Assembly: GCF_900114705.1 (NCBI RefSeq) | Contig: NZ_FOTW01000005.1 | Location: forward strand, 124,001 to 188,000 | Direction: 5' to 3' | Length of the DNA: 64,000 nucleotides | From: Rugamonas rubra | GTDB lineage: Bacteria; Pseudomonadota; Gammaproteobacteria; Burkholderiales; Burkholderiaceae_D | Shown: positions 8,231 to 18,034 of the stretch, piece after piece | Layout: each line of letters opens with the position of its first letter | Numbering within the stretch: the stretch's first letter is position 1 | The notes under the pieces: model-generated | What the model saw: the letters and a program-made list of their open reading frames with translations, nothing else | Databases searched by the model: none | Told to the model about the DNA's origin: nothing | Program-made: the position numbers and the translations under genes

Positions 8231-9871
8231 ATGCGCTTCGCCGACTTAAAAGTCCGCAACCGATTATTGATCGGCTTCGGCAGCACCCTCGTCTTCCTCC
8301 TCTTGATCGGCCTGGTCAATTGGTTCAGCCTGGACCGCATCAAGGCCGACACCGCCCATTTGCTCGGCGACCGGCTGCGCAACGAGCGCCTGATCGCCGA
8401 TTGGAAGGCGATTATCCAGAACAACGTCCAGCGCACGCTGGCGGCGGCCAAGAGCGACGACCCCGCCGTGCAACGGTTCTTCGAGGACGGCATTACCAAC
8501 AGTACCGTGGCGGCGTCGCGCATCCAGTCCGCGCTGGCGGCAGGCCTGGTCGATCCGTCGGCCAAGGCGCTGTTCGCCGAAGCGCTGCAGCGACGCCTGG
8601 CCTACCGCAAGGCGCGCGACATCGCCCTGGCCGCCAAGGCCGCCGGCAATCTCGAGCAGGCCCGGCAACTCTTCGACCGCGACTTCGCGGCGGCGGTGGC
8701 CAGCTATCTGGCCGTCATGGACCAGCTGGCGCAGCGCCAGCAAGCCCTGATCGACGAGAGCGGCGCGGCCATCCGCGCGCGCAGCGACCGGGCGATCCTG
8801 GGCGGCGCCGCGCTGACGCTGTGCTCGATCATCCTGTCGCTGGTGTGCAACGGCTACATCGTGCGCTCCCTGCTGCGCCAGCTCGGCGGCGAGCCCGGCT
8901 ACGCCGCCCACATCACCGACCGCATCGCCGCCGGCGACCTGGCGGTCGAGGTGCGCCTGCACCCGCGCGACAACAGCAGCCTGTTGTTCAGCATCGACAC
9001 CATGCGCGGCCGCCTGGCCGCCATCGTCCGCGAGGTGCGCGGCGGCACGGTCAGCGTGGCCGGCGCCTCCGACGAGATCGCCCGTGGCAACCTGGACCTG
9101 TCGCAGCGCACCGAGCTGCAGGCCGGCGCGCTGGAGCAGACCGCCTCGTCGATGGAGCAACTGACCGCCACCGTCAAACAGAACGGCGAGTACGCGCGCC
9201 AGGCCGCCGGCCTGGCCGCCACCGCCGAGGAGGTGGCGGTGCGCGGCGGCGGCATCGTCGCCGAGGTGATCGGCACGATGGCGGCGATCGACGCCTCGTC
9301 CAAGAAAATCGCCGACATCATCGGCGTGATCGACGGCATCGCCTTCCAAACCAACATCCTGGCCCTGAACGCGGCCGTCGAGGCGGCGCGAGCCGGCGAG
9401 CAGGGCCGTGGCTTCGCCGTCGTCGCCAGCGAGGTGCGCAACCTGGCGCAGCGCTCGGCCAGCGCGGCGCGCGACATCAAGAGCTTGATCGAGGACTCGG
9501 TGCTCAAGGTCGGCAACGGCAGCGCCCAGGTGCAGCAGGCCGGCACCACCATGACCGGCCTGGTCGACAGCGTCAAGCGGGTCAGCGCCATCATGGCGCA
9601 GATCAGCTCGGCCGGCGGCGAACAGGAGGCCGGCATCGAACAGATCAACCGGGCCATCGTCGAGATGGACGTGGTGACGCAGCAGAACGCCGCCCAGGTC
9701 GAGGAGGCGGCGGCGGCGGCCGACGCGCTGCGCCACGAGGCCGCCCATCTGGCCGGACTGGTCAGCGTGTTCCAACTGGCCGGCGAGCACGCCGTCGCGG
9801 CGCCGGCGCCGGCCGCCAGCGGCGCGGCGCGGCATGGCCAGACGGCGGCGCCGCGCTTGGCGCTGGCTTAG
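8231..9871 (+). CDS. Methyl-accepting chemotaxis protein
   Basis: A 546-residue transmembrane chemoreceptor. TM1 is at about residues 11-32, followed by a periplasmic four-helix-bundle-type domain of about 155 residues, TM2 (about 191-215), a HAMP segment and a long signalling coiled coil with the conserved hairpin tip ([20 protein letters not shown]). The Ala-rich C-terminus has no CheR-tethering pentapeptide. The ATG at 8231 is chosen because GAAGGAATCGCC precedes it; the frame upstream is not protein-like. Its stop codon overlaps the stop of the convergent AraC gene. Ligand unknown. Confidence 0.93.
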   Translation: MRFADLKVRNRLLIGFGSTLVFLLLIGLVNWFSLDRIKADTAHLLGDRLRNERLIADWKAIIQNNVQRTLAAAKSDDPAVQRFFEDGITNSTVAASRIQSALAAGLVDPSAKALFAEALQRRLAYRKARDIALAAKAAGNLEQARQLFDRDFAAAVASYLAVMDQLAQRQQALIDESGAAIRARSDRAILGGAALTLCSIILSLVCNGYIVRSLLRQLGGEPGYAAHITDRIAAGDLAVEVRLHPRDNSSLLFSIDTMRGRLAAIVREVRGGTVSVAGASDEIARGNLDLSQRTELQAGALEQTASSMEQLTATVKQNGEYARQAAGLAATAEEVAVRGGGIVAEVIGTMAAIDASSKKIADIIGVIDGIAFQTNILALNAAVEAARAGEQGRGFAVVASEVRNLAQRSASAARDIKSLIEDSVLKVGNGSAQVQQAGTTMTGLVDSVKRVSAIMAQISSAGGEQEAGIEQINRAIVEMDVVTQQNAAQVEEAAAAADALRHEAAHLAGLVSVFQLAGEHAVAAPAPAASGAARHGQTAAPRLALA

Positions 9872-11040
9872 CCGGCGCCCAGCCCGGCCGGGCCGGGCAA
9901 GGGTGCGGGCACGGGCGCGGGCACGGGCGCGGGCCGCCCGCCGCCGCGGCGGGCGCGGCCGAGCTGGCGGAAATGCGCCGGCGCCGTGCCGGCCCAGGAC
10001 AGGAAGGCGCGGCGGAAGTTGTGCGCGTCGCTGTAGCCGAGGCGGCCGGCGATCTCCTCGTTGCTCAGTTCGCTGGTGCGCAGGTAGCTGAGCGCCAGCT
10101 GCATGCGGTGCCGCAGCAGGATCTTGCTGAACGAGGTGCCCTCGGCGTCGAGCCGGCGGCGCAGCGTGCGGCAGCTCAGTTGCAGCGCCCGCGCCGTCTG
10201 CTCGATGTTGGGAAAGGCGCCCTGGCGCTCCATCAGGATCGTCAACACCAGGCCGGACACGCTGGTGCCGCTGTTGATCTGCTGGAAGCTCTGCTCGCAC
10301 AGCTCGAGCATCATGGCGTGGGTGATCGGGTCGGAGGCCCGCTTCGCCGTCGCCGCCAGACGGCCGAAGCTGACGTCGTTGGCGGCGCAGTCGAACTCGA
10401 TCTCGCAAGCGAAGATGCGGCGGTAGTCGGCGGCGTTGGCCGGCGCCGGATAGCGCAGGCGGATGCGGCGGAAGCGGAAGGCCTCGCCGTACAGATCGCG
10501 CATCACCGTCAGCATGCTGGCCAGCTTCATCTCCATGGCGAACCGGTACAGCGCGTCGGTCGGCGCGCAGGCCAGCACCGGCGTCAAGCCCCACATCGGC
10601 TGGCGCGCCGTGCCGACGTAGTGCAGCATGACCAGCGGGTCGACCAGGCCGTTGTAGCGCTGCACCACGCCGACCAGGCTGTCGCGGTCCGGGCTGCTCA
10701 ACAGCGCGTAGCCGTACACGCCGCAGGCGCTGACGTGGAAGCGCAGGCCGACCTGGAAGGCGATGCCGCTCCAGCCGCGCGGCACGTTGCCGATGACGGC
10801 GAGGATCTGCGCGACGGAAAAGCGCGACGAGGGCATGTAGATCGTCGCCGGGTCGATGCCGCTGCCGGCCAGCGACAGCTGCGGCGCCTGGCCGTGCTGT
10901 TGCAGGATCTCGGTGAGAAAGGCGATGGCGTGGCCGGGATAGACCCGGGCCAGCTGGCCCGGCTGGACGACGTCGGCGTCCGCGCCGGCCGCGCCGGCGG
11001 GCGCCGCCGGGCGCGCTAACACAATGATTCTTCTATCCAT
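9868..11040 (-). CDS. AraC family transcriptional regulator (arabinose-binding-domain type)
   Basis: A 390-residue regulator of the AraC subgroup with a large N-terminal ligand domain (about residues 20-210) and a C-terminal pair of helix-turn-helix motifs (about 255-360, with the typical [20 protein letters not shown]). The last 25 residues are a Pro/Val/Ala tail from tandem GGGCGCGGGCAC-like repeats. The ATG at 11040 lies three bases after the stop of the HD-GYP gene (TGA-GGA-ATG), so translation is coupled. Its stop overlaps that of the convergent chemoreceptor by four bases. Ligand and targets are unknown. Confidence 0.9.
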   Translation of the reverse strand: MDRRIIVLARPAAPAGAAGADADVVQPGQLARVYPGHAIAFLTEILQQHGQAPQLSLAGSGIDPATIYMPSSRFSVAQILAVIGNVPRGWSGIAFQVGLRFHVSACGVYGYALLSSPDRDSLVGVVQRYNGLVDPLVMLHYVGTARQPMWGLTPVLACAPTDALYRFAMEMKLASMLTVMRDLYGEAFRFRRIRLRYPAPANAADYRRIFACEIEFDCAANDVSFGRLAATAKRASDPITHAMMLELCEQSFQQINSGTSVSGLVLTILMERQGAFPNIEQTARALQLSCRTLRRRLDAEGTSFSKILLRHRMQLALSYLRTSELSNEEIAGRLGYSDAHNFRRAFLSWAGTAPAHFRQLGRARRGGGRPAPVPAPVPAPLPGPAGLGAG

Positions 11041-11043
11041 TCC

Positions 11044-12108
11044 TCATCCAAGCTGGGCGTCGGCGCCGGCCAGCGCCACGGGCCGGTGGAGGCCCAGGCA
11101 CTGCACGAAGGCGGCGAACACGGCGGCGTCGAGATGGCCGTCCAGGCACCATTGCGCCATGCTGTCGAGCGCCTCGAGCGGCGTCCAGGCCGCCTTGTAC
11201 GGTCGGTAGGAGGTGACCGCGTCGTACACGTCGCACACCGCCGCCATGCGCGCGTACAGGCTGATCTCCGCGCCGCGCAGGCGCTCCGGATAGCCGCTGC
11301 CGTCGATCTTCTCGTGGTGGTGCAGGCAGACGTCGAGCACCAGCGGCGGCAGGTCGCCGATGCCGGCCAACACCCGGTGGCCAAATTCCGGATGGCGCTT
11401 GACGATGTCGAACTCGGCCGGCGTCAGCCGGGCCGGCTTGTGCAGGATCTCGGGCGGGATGTCCATCTTGCCCAGGTCGTGGAACAGGCCGGCCAGGCCG
11501 CAGTCGCGCACCCGCGCCTCGTCCAGGCCCAACTGTTTGGCCAAGGCCACCATCATCGCGCACACGGCGATCGAATGGATATAAGTGTAGTCATCAATGG
11601 TTCTCAGGCGGACCAGCTGCAACAAGACGTCCTGGTTGCGCAGCACGCTGGCGGCGATCTCGTCGACCAGCGCCAGCACGCCGGCGCACGACGACATATT
11701 ACCGCTGCGCGCCTCGTCGAACACGGCGGCGACGGCGGCCTTGGAGCGGGCGATCAACTGCGCCGCCTGCGTCTGCGCCGCGTCGGCCGGCGTGGCCGCC
11801 CCGGCCGCCGCAGCGCGGCCGGCCGGGACGGCCGCCAAGCGCGCCCGCGCCGCCCTCGCCGGCTCACCGTCGCTCCGAGCGGCCGGCGCCGGCGCCGAGC
11901 TTGGCGGCGCGGCGGGATCGGCGACGTCGAGGCCCTTGGCCAGGTCTATCCACATCTCGCCCGCGCCGCAGTTCTGTACCCTCAGCAGCAGCGCCTCGCT
12001 ATCGACGGCGAAGGTGCGCTTCCAAAACGGATTGTCGAACCAGGAACCGCACAGCCTCTCCACATACATTCCCTTGCGCGCCTGTCGCACGGAAATCTTC
12101 TTCAACAT
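11044..12108 (-). CDS. HD-GYP domain protein with N-terminal DUF3391 (c-di-GMP phosphodiesterase)
   Basis: A 354-residue protein: DUF3391 at about residues 3-60, an Ala/Pro-rich linker, then an HD-GYP domain. The metal motif HDLGKMDIPPEIL and the signature HHHEKIDGSGYPERL are intact, so hydrolysis of cyclic di-GMP is expected. It is the upstream partner of the AraC gene, to which it is translationally coupled. The ATG at 12108 gives MLKKISVRQARKGMYV, the usual DUF3391 start; a TTG seven codons upstream is possible but no strong ribosome-binding site favours either. Confidence 0.9.
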   Translation of the reverse strand: MLKKISVRQARKGMYVERLCGSWFDNPFWKRTFAVDSEALLLRVQNCGAGEMWIDLAKGLDVADPAAPPSSAPAPAARSDGEPARAARARLAAVPAGRAAAAGAATPADAAQTQAAQLIARSKAAVAAVFDEARSGNMSSCAGVLALVDEIAASVLRNQDVLLQLVRLRTIDDYTYIHSIAVCAMMVALAKQLGLDEARVRDCGLAGLFHDLGKMDIPPEILHKPARLTPAEFDIVKRHPEFGHRVLAGIGDLPPLVLDVCLHHHEKIDGSGYPERLRGAEISLYARMAAVCDVYDAVTSYRPYKAAWTPLEALDSMAQWCLDGHLDAAVFAAFVQCLGLHRPVALAGADAQLG

Positions 12109-12301
12109 TTGCGAATCATAAAATCTCAATAAATCAAAGGTGTGTGCATTTTGAAAACATCTATTTCCAATTAGAAATATGTCTATCTAGCTTAATTGCT
12201 ACCGAACAGGCGAACAAGATCAATATCGGCAATCTTCGGGTCATATGGGGACAGGCCCGCTCCAGTTGCGCGGCGCTTCGGCCGGTCGGCGGCGCACCAA
12301 T

Positions 12302-12328
12302 AAAAAAGCCCCTGAAAATCAGAGGCTT
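12302..12328 (-). terminator. Probable Rho-independent terminator of the amino-acid permease gene
   Basis: Read leftward, an eight-base-pair stem with one mismatch (GCCTCTGA / TCAGGGGC) is followed by TTTTTTA. It lies about 50 bases after the permease stop. The sequence closely resembles the stronger terminator at 18035-18062. Confidence 0.7.
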
Positions 12329-12377
12329 GCGGCGGCCGCCGGGGCTGCCGGCGGACGGATCGGGACGGCCGGGTGGC

Positions 12378-13775
12378 CTACAGCTTGGGGTGCAGCCGCG
12401 AGTTGCGGCGCGAGTAGCCGAAGTAGATGGCCAGGCCGATCACCAGCCAGATGCCGAAGGCGATCCAGGTGGTGCGGCTGAGGAAGGTCATCAGCGCCAG
12501 GCAGAACAGCACGGCCAGCGCCGGCACCACCGGCACGCCGGGGCAGCGGAAGGCGCGGTGCAGGTCGGGCCGGCGCTTGCGCAGCACGATCACGGCGACC
12601 GACACCAGGCAGAAGGCGGCCAGCGTGCCGATGTTGATCAGCTCGGCCAGCACGCCCAGCGGCACCACGGCGGCGATCAGGCCGAAGACGATGCCGACCA
12701 CCCAAGTGGCGAAGAACGGCGTGCCGAACTTCGGATGCACGGTCGACAGCTTGGCCGGCAGCAGGCCGTCGCGCGACATGGCGAAGATCACCCGGGTCTG
12801 GCCGTAGGCCATCACCAGGATCACCGTGGTCATGCCGAGGATGGCGCCGAGGTCGACGAAGCCGGCGAACCAGCCCTCGTTGGCGTACTGCAGCGCCAGC
12901 GAGATCGGGTGGTCGACGCCGGCGAACTTCTGGAACGGCACGATGCCGGTCATGATCGCCGACACCAGCACGTACAGCACGGTGCAGACGGCCAGCGAGC
13001 CGATGATGCCGATCGGCAGGTCGCGCTCGGGCCGCTTGACCTCCTCCGCCGCCGAGGTCACGGCGTCGAAACCGATGAAGGCGAAGAACACCAGGGCGGC
13101 GGCGCTCATCACGCCGTTCATGCCGAAGGGCATGAACGGTTTCCAGTTGGCCGGCTCGACGTGGCCGGCGCCGACCACGATGAACAGGATCACCACGCTG
13201 ACCTTGATGGCCACCATGATGCCGTTCATGCGGGCCGACTCGCGCACGCCCCAGGACAGCATGGCCGTCAGGAACAGCATGATCAGCAGCGCCGGCAGGT
13301 TGAACAGGGTGTCGACGCCGGGCACCGAACCGGGCGCGGCGGTCAGCGCGGTGGGCAGGTGCAGGCCGAAGCCGGACAGCAGCGACTGGAAGTAGCCGGA
13401 CCAGCCGACCGACACGGCCGAGGTGGCCAGGCCGTACTCGAGCAACAGGTCCCAGCCGATCATCCAGGCCACCAGCTCGCCCATGGTGGCGTAGGTGTAG
13501 GTGTAGATGGAGCCGGCCACCGGCACGGTCGAGGCGAACTCGGCGTAGCACAGCGCGGCGAAGGCGCAGGCCAGCGCGGCGATGACGAAGGACAAGGTCA
13601 GCGCCGGCCCGGCGGTCAGCGCGCCGGTGCCGGTCAGCACGAAAATGCCGGTGCCGACGATGGCGCCGACCCCCATCAGGACCAGGTCCAGCGGTCCCAA
13701 CACTTTTTTCAGGCCGCCCTCGGCGCGGCCCTGCGCCATCATGTGGTCCAGATTCTTGGTTCGGAAAAGGCTCAA
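12378..13775 (-). CDS. APC family amino acid permease (cationic amino acid transporter type)
   Basis: A 465-residue protein with about 12 hydrophobic helices. It begins LSLFRTKNLDHMM and continues with GVGAIVGTGIFVLTG, the helix-1 motif of APC transporters of the YfnA/CAT type; AEFASTVPVAGSIYTYTY is the conserved helix-3 region. The best start is a TTG at 13775: AGGAGACAGTCAC precedes it at ideal spacing and the N-terminus matches the family, whereas upstream in-frame codons are low complexity. Transports amino acids across the inner membrane; the specific substrate is not decidable. Confidence 0.9.
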   Translation of the reverse strand: MSLFRTKNLDHMMAQGRAEGGLKKVLGPLDLVLMGVGAIVGTGIFVLTGTGALTAGPALTLSFVIAALACAFAALCYAEFASTVPVAGSIYTYTYATMGELVAWMIGWDLLLEYGLATSAVSVGWSGYFQSLLSGFGLHLPTALTAAPGSVPGVDTLFNLPALLIMLFLTAMLSWGVRESARMNGIMVAIKVSVVILFIVVGAGHVEPANWKPFMPFGMNGVMSAAALVFFAFIGFDAVTSAAEEVKRPERDLPIGIIGSLAVCTVLYVLVSAIMTGIVPFQKFAGVDHPISLALQYANEGWFAGFVDLGAILGMTTVILVMAYGQTRVIFAMSRDGLLPAKLSTVHPKFGTPFFATWVVGIVFGLIAAVVPLGVLAELINIGTLAAFCLVSVAVIVLRKRRPDLHRAFRCPGVPVVPALAVLFCLALMTFLSRTTWIAFGIWLVIGLAIYFGYSRRNSRLHPKL

Positions 13776-13956
13776 GTGACTGTCTCCTGCTATGTTTTTG
13801 GATTGTTGTGGTGTACTCGCTGGCGCCGTCGCCGCACCGGCGCGCAGGATACGGACCCGCAGTCTACACCGTTTCCCCCTGGGTCCGACAGATCCAAGTG
13901 TTCTTTTGGACAAGACACGAGGCGCCGCCGCCACGCCCGGCCGGCGGCAAGCCCGC

Positions 13957-14649
13957 TCAGCCGAGCAGGCCCTGGGCGCGCGCCTCGTAGATCGCCTCGG
14001 CGCGCGAGTTGACCTTCAGCTTGCGGTAGGTGCGGCGGATGAAGGTCAGCACGGTGTGGCTGGAGACGCCCATCAGGGCGGCGATCTCGTCGGTGGTGAA
14101 GCCCTTGGTGATCAGCTCGAGCACCTCCTGCTCGCGCGGCGACAGCTGGGCGCGCAGCGCCGGCTCGGCGCCGTCGGCCACGCCCTGGGCCGGCGCCGGC
14201 GCCGGCGACAGGTGGCGGAAGCGGGTCAGCATCTGTCGCGCGATGAGCGGGCTGATCGGGCTGCCGCCCTGGTGGATGCTGCGGATCTCCTCGGCCAGGC
14301 CGGCCGGCTCGGCGTGCTTGAGCAGGTAGCCGGCGGCGCCCGCCTCGATCGAGCGCATCACGTGCAGCTCGTCGCCGAAGTTGGTGCTGACCATCACCGC
14401 GCAGGCCGGCCACTTCAGCCCGGCGGCGCGGATCACGTCGATGCCGGAGCCGTCCGGCAGGCCCAGGTCGACCACCAGCACGTCGCAGGCGGCCTGCTCG
14501 AGCAGCTCGAGGCCGGCGCGGCGCGTGCTGGCGCTGCCGGCCAGCACCAGGTCGGCGGCGTCGGCGACGGCGCCGACCAGGGCGTTGAGGAAGTCCATGT
14601 CGTCCTCGACGACGCCGACGCGGATGGGTGGAACGGATGGGGCTGTCAT
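13957..14649 (-). CDS. NarL/LuxR family response regulator
   Basis: A 230-residue regulator: receiver domain (residues about 9-125) with acidic pair VVEDD and phospho-acceptor Asp in VLVVDLGLPDGSG, then a C-terminal LuxR helix-turn-helix (LSPREQEVLELITKGFTTDE). It starts 14 bases after the stop of the histidine kinase and so forms a two-component pair with it. The longer open frame upstream of the ATG is a shadow of the kinase. Target genes unknown. Confidence 0.93.
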   Translation of the reverse strand: MTAPSVPPIRVGVVEDDMDFLNALVGAVADAADLVLAGSASTRRAGLELLEQAACDVLVVDLGLPDGSGIDVIRAAGLKWPACAVMVSTNFGDELHVMRSIEAGAAGYLLKHAEPAGLAEEIRSIHQGGSPISPLIARQMLTRFRHLSPAPAPAQGVADGAEPALRAQLSPREQEVLELITKGFTTDEIAALMGVSSHTVLTFIRRTYRKLKVNSRAEAIYEARAQGLLG

Positions 14650-14663
14650 GGTGGCGGCTTTCT

Positions 14664-16712
14664 TCAAAAGATGGATGGGGCCGGCGCGGCGGCGGCGGCG
14701 GAAACGGCCGGCGCCGCGCCGGCCGCCGCCAGCGGCAGCCACAGCAGCACGCGGGTGCCGGCGCCGGTGGCCTCCCAGCGGATCGTGCCGCCGATGGCGG
14801 CGGCGCGGCGCTGCTGGTTGGCCAGGCCCTTGCCGCCGCCGCGCAGCGCCGCCGCCAGCTCGAAGCCGGCGCCGTTGTCGGCGATCGTCACCAGCACGCC
14901 CAGGCCGTCGCAGGAGGTGGCCACGCTGATCTGGCTGGCCTCGGTGTGCTTGACGATGTTGGTCAGCGCCTCCTGCAGGATGCGCAGGATGTGCAGCGCG
15001 CTGCGCGGGTCGATCCAGTCCAGCGGCGGCACGTCGAGCACCGCCCAGTGCAGCTTGATGCCGGCGGTGCGCAGGCGCCCGCCCAGGCGGTAGCGCAGGG
15101 TCGCCAGCAACAGCAACAGGTCGGCCTCGACCGGCTCGAGCGAGTCGATGGTCAGGTGCAGGTCGTCGATGCAGGCGCGCAGGATGTTGGAGACGGAGAT
15201 CTCGTCGAGCTGGCCGCGCTCGATGGCGCGCAGCGCGCTGTGCAGCGAGGAGCCCAGGCCGTCGTGCATGTCCTGCATCAGGCGCTGGCGCTCCTCGGCG
15301 ACGGTCTGCTTGTGCTCGATCTCGCGCAGGCGCCGGTAGCTGTCGGCCAGCTCGGCCTCGCGCTCGCCCAGGCGCAGCGCCAGCCGGGCGTGGCTCTGCT
15401 CGACCTGGCTCAGCGCGCCGATGTAGCGGCGGTACATCAGGTAGCACAGCATGGCGAAGTTTTGCAGGTTCATGTACGGCCCCAGATACCAGTCCTCCGG
15501 GCCGAGGAAGTTGCTTTGCAGCGCCCAGTCGTTGAGGCCGTACAGCACGCACAGGGCGACCCCGGCCGACATCAGCATGGCCTCCGGCGAGCGGCGCCAC
15601 GCGGCGCGCGCGCCGGCGACGGCGATGGTGGCGCCGGTGGCGATGGCCAGCAGGTAGATCAGCGGCGTGATCAGCGGCGTGTTGGGCCAGCTCGCCAGCA
15701 GCGGCAGCGAGAACACGCCGACCAACAGGTTGACGCCGAGCAGGCTGCGGCTGAGCCAGCGCTGGCGCCGGCCGTGCGTCAACACCTGGAAGGCGTGCAC
15801 CAGGGTCATGACCCAGAACAGCGAGTTGAGCATCAGCCAGGCGAACCAGTCGTTGGCCAGCCGCGTCTCGCAGTAGAAGCCCAGCGCGCGCACGAACTGG
15901 GCACCGGCCAGCAGCGCGAACAGGCCGTAGCCACGGCCGACGCCGCGGCGGAACCAGACCACGGCGGAGAACAGGCCGACGGCGATGAAGGCGCCGATGC
16001 ACATGACCGGCAGGTAGACCTGCAGCCATTGGCGGCCCTGGTAGCGCCAGCCGATCTGCTCGGTCGAGCCGAGCCAGACCGAGGCCAGCGCCGTGTGGCT
16101 GGCGCGGCCGTGCTGCAGGCGGAACAGGATCTCGCGTGGCGGCGCGGCGCGCTGGCCGGCGTCGAGCGCCAGCCACAGCGGGGTCCAGTACCAGGTGGCG
16201 CCGTCGAGCTGGCGCTGGTGCAGCAGCTGGCCGTCGACATAGACGGCGATCGGGCCGTAGGCCTTGACCCGCGCCGCGTACAGCATCAGCGCCGCCGGCG
16301 CCGGCTGGAAGGCCGGCAGCGTCAGGCGGTACCAGGTGGTGGTGACGGCGGCGCCGGGGCCGCCCTCGGCCGGCGCGGCGCCGGCCTGCTTGAGCACGTC
16401 CGAGGCGCGCGCATAGGGCAGCGCGACGGCGCGCCAGGCGGCCGGCAGGCCGGCACTGTCGACGCGGGCCGGCGCTGGCGTGAAGCTGGCGCCGGCCACG
16501 TCCTGCACCTCGGCCGCCACCACGTGCAGCATGTCGGCCGGCGCACCGTCCCGGGCGGCGGCGCCGCCGCCCAGCAGCGCCGAGGCCAGCAGGCACAAGC
16601 AGCACAGCGCGCGCCACGGACACCAGCGCGGCGCCGACCGGGCCGACGCGCGCCGGCCCGGCAGGCGGGTGGGCGGGCAAGGTGGGCGCGGCGGCGCGAT
16701 GGTTGATTTCAC
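14664..16712 (-). CDS. 7TMR-DISM-type sensor histidine kinase
   Basis: About 682 residues. A signal-like segment is followed by a periplasmic DISM-like sensory domain, seven transmembrane helices, a coiled coil (REAELADSYRRLREIEHKQ), a HisKA_3 dimerisation domain with phospho-acceptor His in MQDMHDGLGSSLHSAL, and a HATPase domain (EALTNIVKHTEAS, IADNGAGFE). Partner of the NarL-type regulator immediately downstream. The start is uncertain: a GTG at 16712 gives a sensible length, but the open frame continues to 16928 and no clear ribosome-binding site settles it. Signal unknown. Confidence 0.85.
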   Translation of the reverse strand: MKSTIAPPRPPCPPTRLPGRRASARSAPRWCPWRALCCLCLLASALLGGGAAARDGAPADMLHVVAAEVQDVAGASFTPAPARVDSAGLPAAWRAVALPYARASDVLKQAGAAPAEGGPGAAVTTTWYRLTLPAFQPAPAALMLYAARVKAYGPIAVYVDGQLLHQRQLDGATWYWTPLWLALDAGQRAAPPREILFRLQHGRASHTALASVWLGSTEQIGWRYQGRQWLQVYLPVMCIGAFIAVGLFSAVVWFRRGVGRGYGLFALLAGAQFVRALGFYCETRLANDWFAWLMLNSLFWVMTLVHAFQVLTHGRRQRWLSRSLLGVNLLVGVFSLPLLASWPNTPLITPLIYLLAIATGATIAVAGARAAWRRSPEAMLMSAGVALCVLYGLNDWALQSNFLGPEDWYLGPYMNLQNFAMLCYLMYRRYIGALSQVEQSHARLALRLGEREAELADSYRRLREIEHKQTVAEERQRLMQDMHDGLGSSLHSALRAIERGQLDEISVSNILRACIDDLHLTIDSLEPVEADLLLLLATLRYRLGGRLRTAGIKLHWAVLDVPPLDWIDPRSALHILRILQEALTNIVKHTEASQISVATSCDGLGVLVTIADNGAGFELAAALRGGGKGLANQQRRAAAIGGTIRWEATGAGTRVLLWLPLAAAGAAPAVSAAAAAPAPSIF

Positions 16713-16944
16713 TAGGGGTGTACCGGTGGCAGGATATTTCCGCACGGAATTGTGGCTTCCGCGACGGGCGGCTGCCGCGTTCACTGCGGCGGGACGCAGC
16801 TTACCGCACAAGCCGGCGCCGGCAAACCGTTCATTGTCGCCAATTCTAGCGACAGCGGCGCCGGCGGCCGCCACAACGGGCCGAACCGAGCGCACCGGGC
16901 ACCGGTGCCGCCCTGCCGGCAGCGTCAATGACTTGATGCGCCCG

Positions 16945-17288
16945 ACACGGATGCGGCGCCGTGGCCGTGACCACGCTCAGGCCGGACAGCGTCGACAGCA
17001 GACTGCCGACCTTGGGCGTGCCCAAACCGGTCAGCTGGTCGTAGCCGGTCTTGGCGGCGCAGGCGGCGCAGCTGCCGTCGCTGCCCTTGACGATGTCGGC
17101 GAAGGCGCCGGCCTAGGTGCCCGGCACGCTAGCGATTTGACCGTACGGCACGGCGTGCGGCGCGCCCAGCGCCGCCTTGCCGCCCAGGGCGCGGCCGGCG
17201 TTGGCGACGGCGATCAGGCAGGCCCACTGCGGCGTCGACAGGCGGGTGCCGCCGGCGCTGCTCCAGTTGACGGCAGCACTGCAAGCCA
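16945..17288 (-). pseudogene. Remnant of S53 (sedolisin/pseudomonalisin) peptidase C-terminus
   Basis: Minus-strand translation gives NWSSAGGTRLSTPQWA, then GRALGGKAALGAPHAVPYGQ, a stop, then AGAFADIVKGSDGSC and TGYDQLTGLGTPKVGSLL. This is the C-terminal part of an S53 peptidase: the catalytic SGTS-type motif, the ADI calcium ligand and the final G-x-G-x-P calcium loop. The catalytic serine position reads arginine (GGTR instead of GGTS), an in-frame TAG lies at about 17114-17116, and no N-terminal part exists upstream. The gene is therefore dead. It sits just outside the lower-GC region. Confidence 0.8.
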
Positions 17289-17318
17289 AGGCCAGGGAAA
17301 GGATGACGCCAGTCTATG

Positions 17319-17522
17319 TTATGCCGCGCATGTTGCGCATTTCACGAGTCCCGTGTGGCCGATCGTCCAACCACCGGCCTTCGCCGCCAGCGCCGCCCTC
17401 TTGGCCCATTCGTCCATTGGATCACTGGCGACTTCTTCGAATTCAAAGAACGCGCGGCAGTCATGGGACTCGCAAACGAGCATGAATTCACAGAACAGCA
17501 TTTCTTCGAGCAGGTTGTTCAT
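17319..17522 (-). CDS. Small hypothetical protein with zinc-ribbon-like cysteines
   Basis: A 67-residue open frame with balanced composition, unlike the low-complexity shadow frames nearby. Cysteines at C17 and C22 (CESHDC) and C62 and C65 (CATC) could form a zinc ribbon around an acidic, aromatic middle (FFEFEEVASDPMDEWA). No strong ribosome-binding site precedes the ATG at 17522; ATG codons at residues 8 or 14 are alternatives. Function not recognised. Base composition is closer to the low-GC region to its right. Confidence 0.5.
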   Translation of the reverse strand: MNNLLEEMLFCEFMLVCESHDCRAFFEFEEVASDPMDEWAKRAALAAKAGGWTIGHTGLVKCATCAA

Positions 17523-17674
17523 TCTTGCGACGGCTTTCTAAACATGGGATACAAAAAGACTCTGTGAGGATCAAACCGCCTGTGCAAGGGGCGCCGGTTC
17601 CGTTGAATAGCGCGTGGGGGATTGCGCGCCAGGCATGAGGGAAACATGCCCGGCGCCGTGACGACCAAAAACTG

Positions 17675-17875
17675 CTATTTAGGGATGCTGCATTGGGCAT
17701 CTTTGAATGAGCCCAGTTGCGGTTGCACCACCCAGCCGCTGCCCATATAGGCATTGGCACATACGCGCTCGCCGGTCACCCGGCTTTGATACCACTGGTA
17801 CGCCGCCGGACCGGCGAAAGCGCTAGCGGTGCAGGCCGCTGCCAGCAGACCTGCAATGATGAGTTTCACTTTCAT
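17675..17875 (-). CDS. Small secreted hypothetical protein
   Basis: A 66-residue protein with a clear Sec signal peptide (MKVKLIIAGLLAAACTASAFA) and a short mature part with two cysteines that could pair. The ATG at 17875 follows GGAGAAAAG directly, so the start is well supported; an earlier in-frame ATG is not. Mature sequence contains YQWYQSRVTGERVCANAYMG. No known family recognised. It stands alone, on the same strand as its neighbours. Confidence 0.72.
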   Translation of the reverse strand: MKVKLIIAGLLAAACTASAFAGPAAYQWYQSRVTGERVCANAYMGSGWVVQPQLGSFKDAQCSIPK

Positions 17876-18034
17876 CTTTTCTCCACGTAGAAATGGCCCC
17901 ATGGCCATGGAAATATTATCCTACAATAAATCTTTCAAAGTGGCTACTTTTTCCTAATTGATATCGGCCCTGCTTGCGGGACCGGACTCAGCTCAAGGTG
18001 CGGCGAATCGTTTGCCGCAGCGCCGGCCAAAATA

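Noticed and set aside
8320..11019. 899-codon plus-strand open frame across two genes
   Set aside because: Out of frame with the chemoreceptor and antisense to the AraC gene; low-complexity Arg/Gly/Ala protein.
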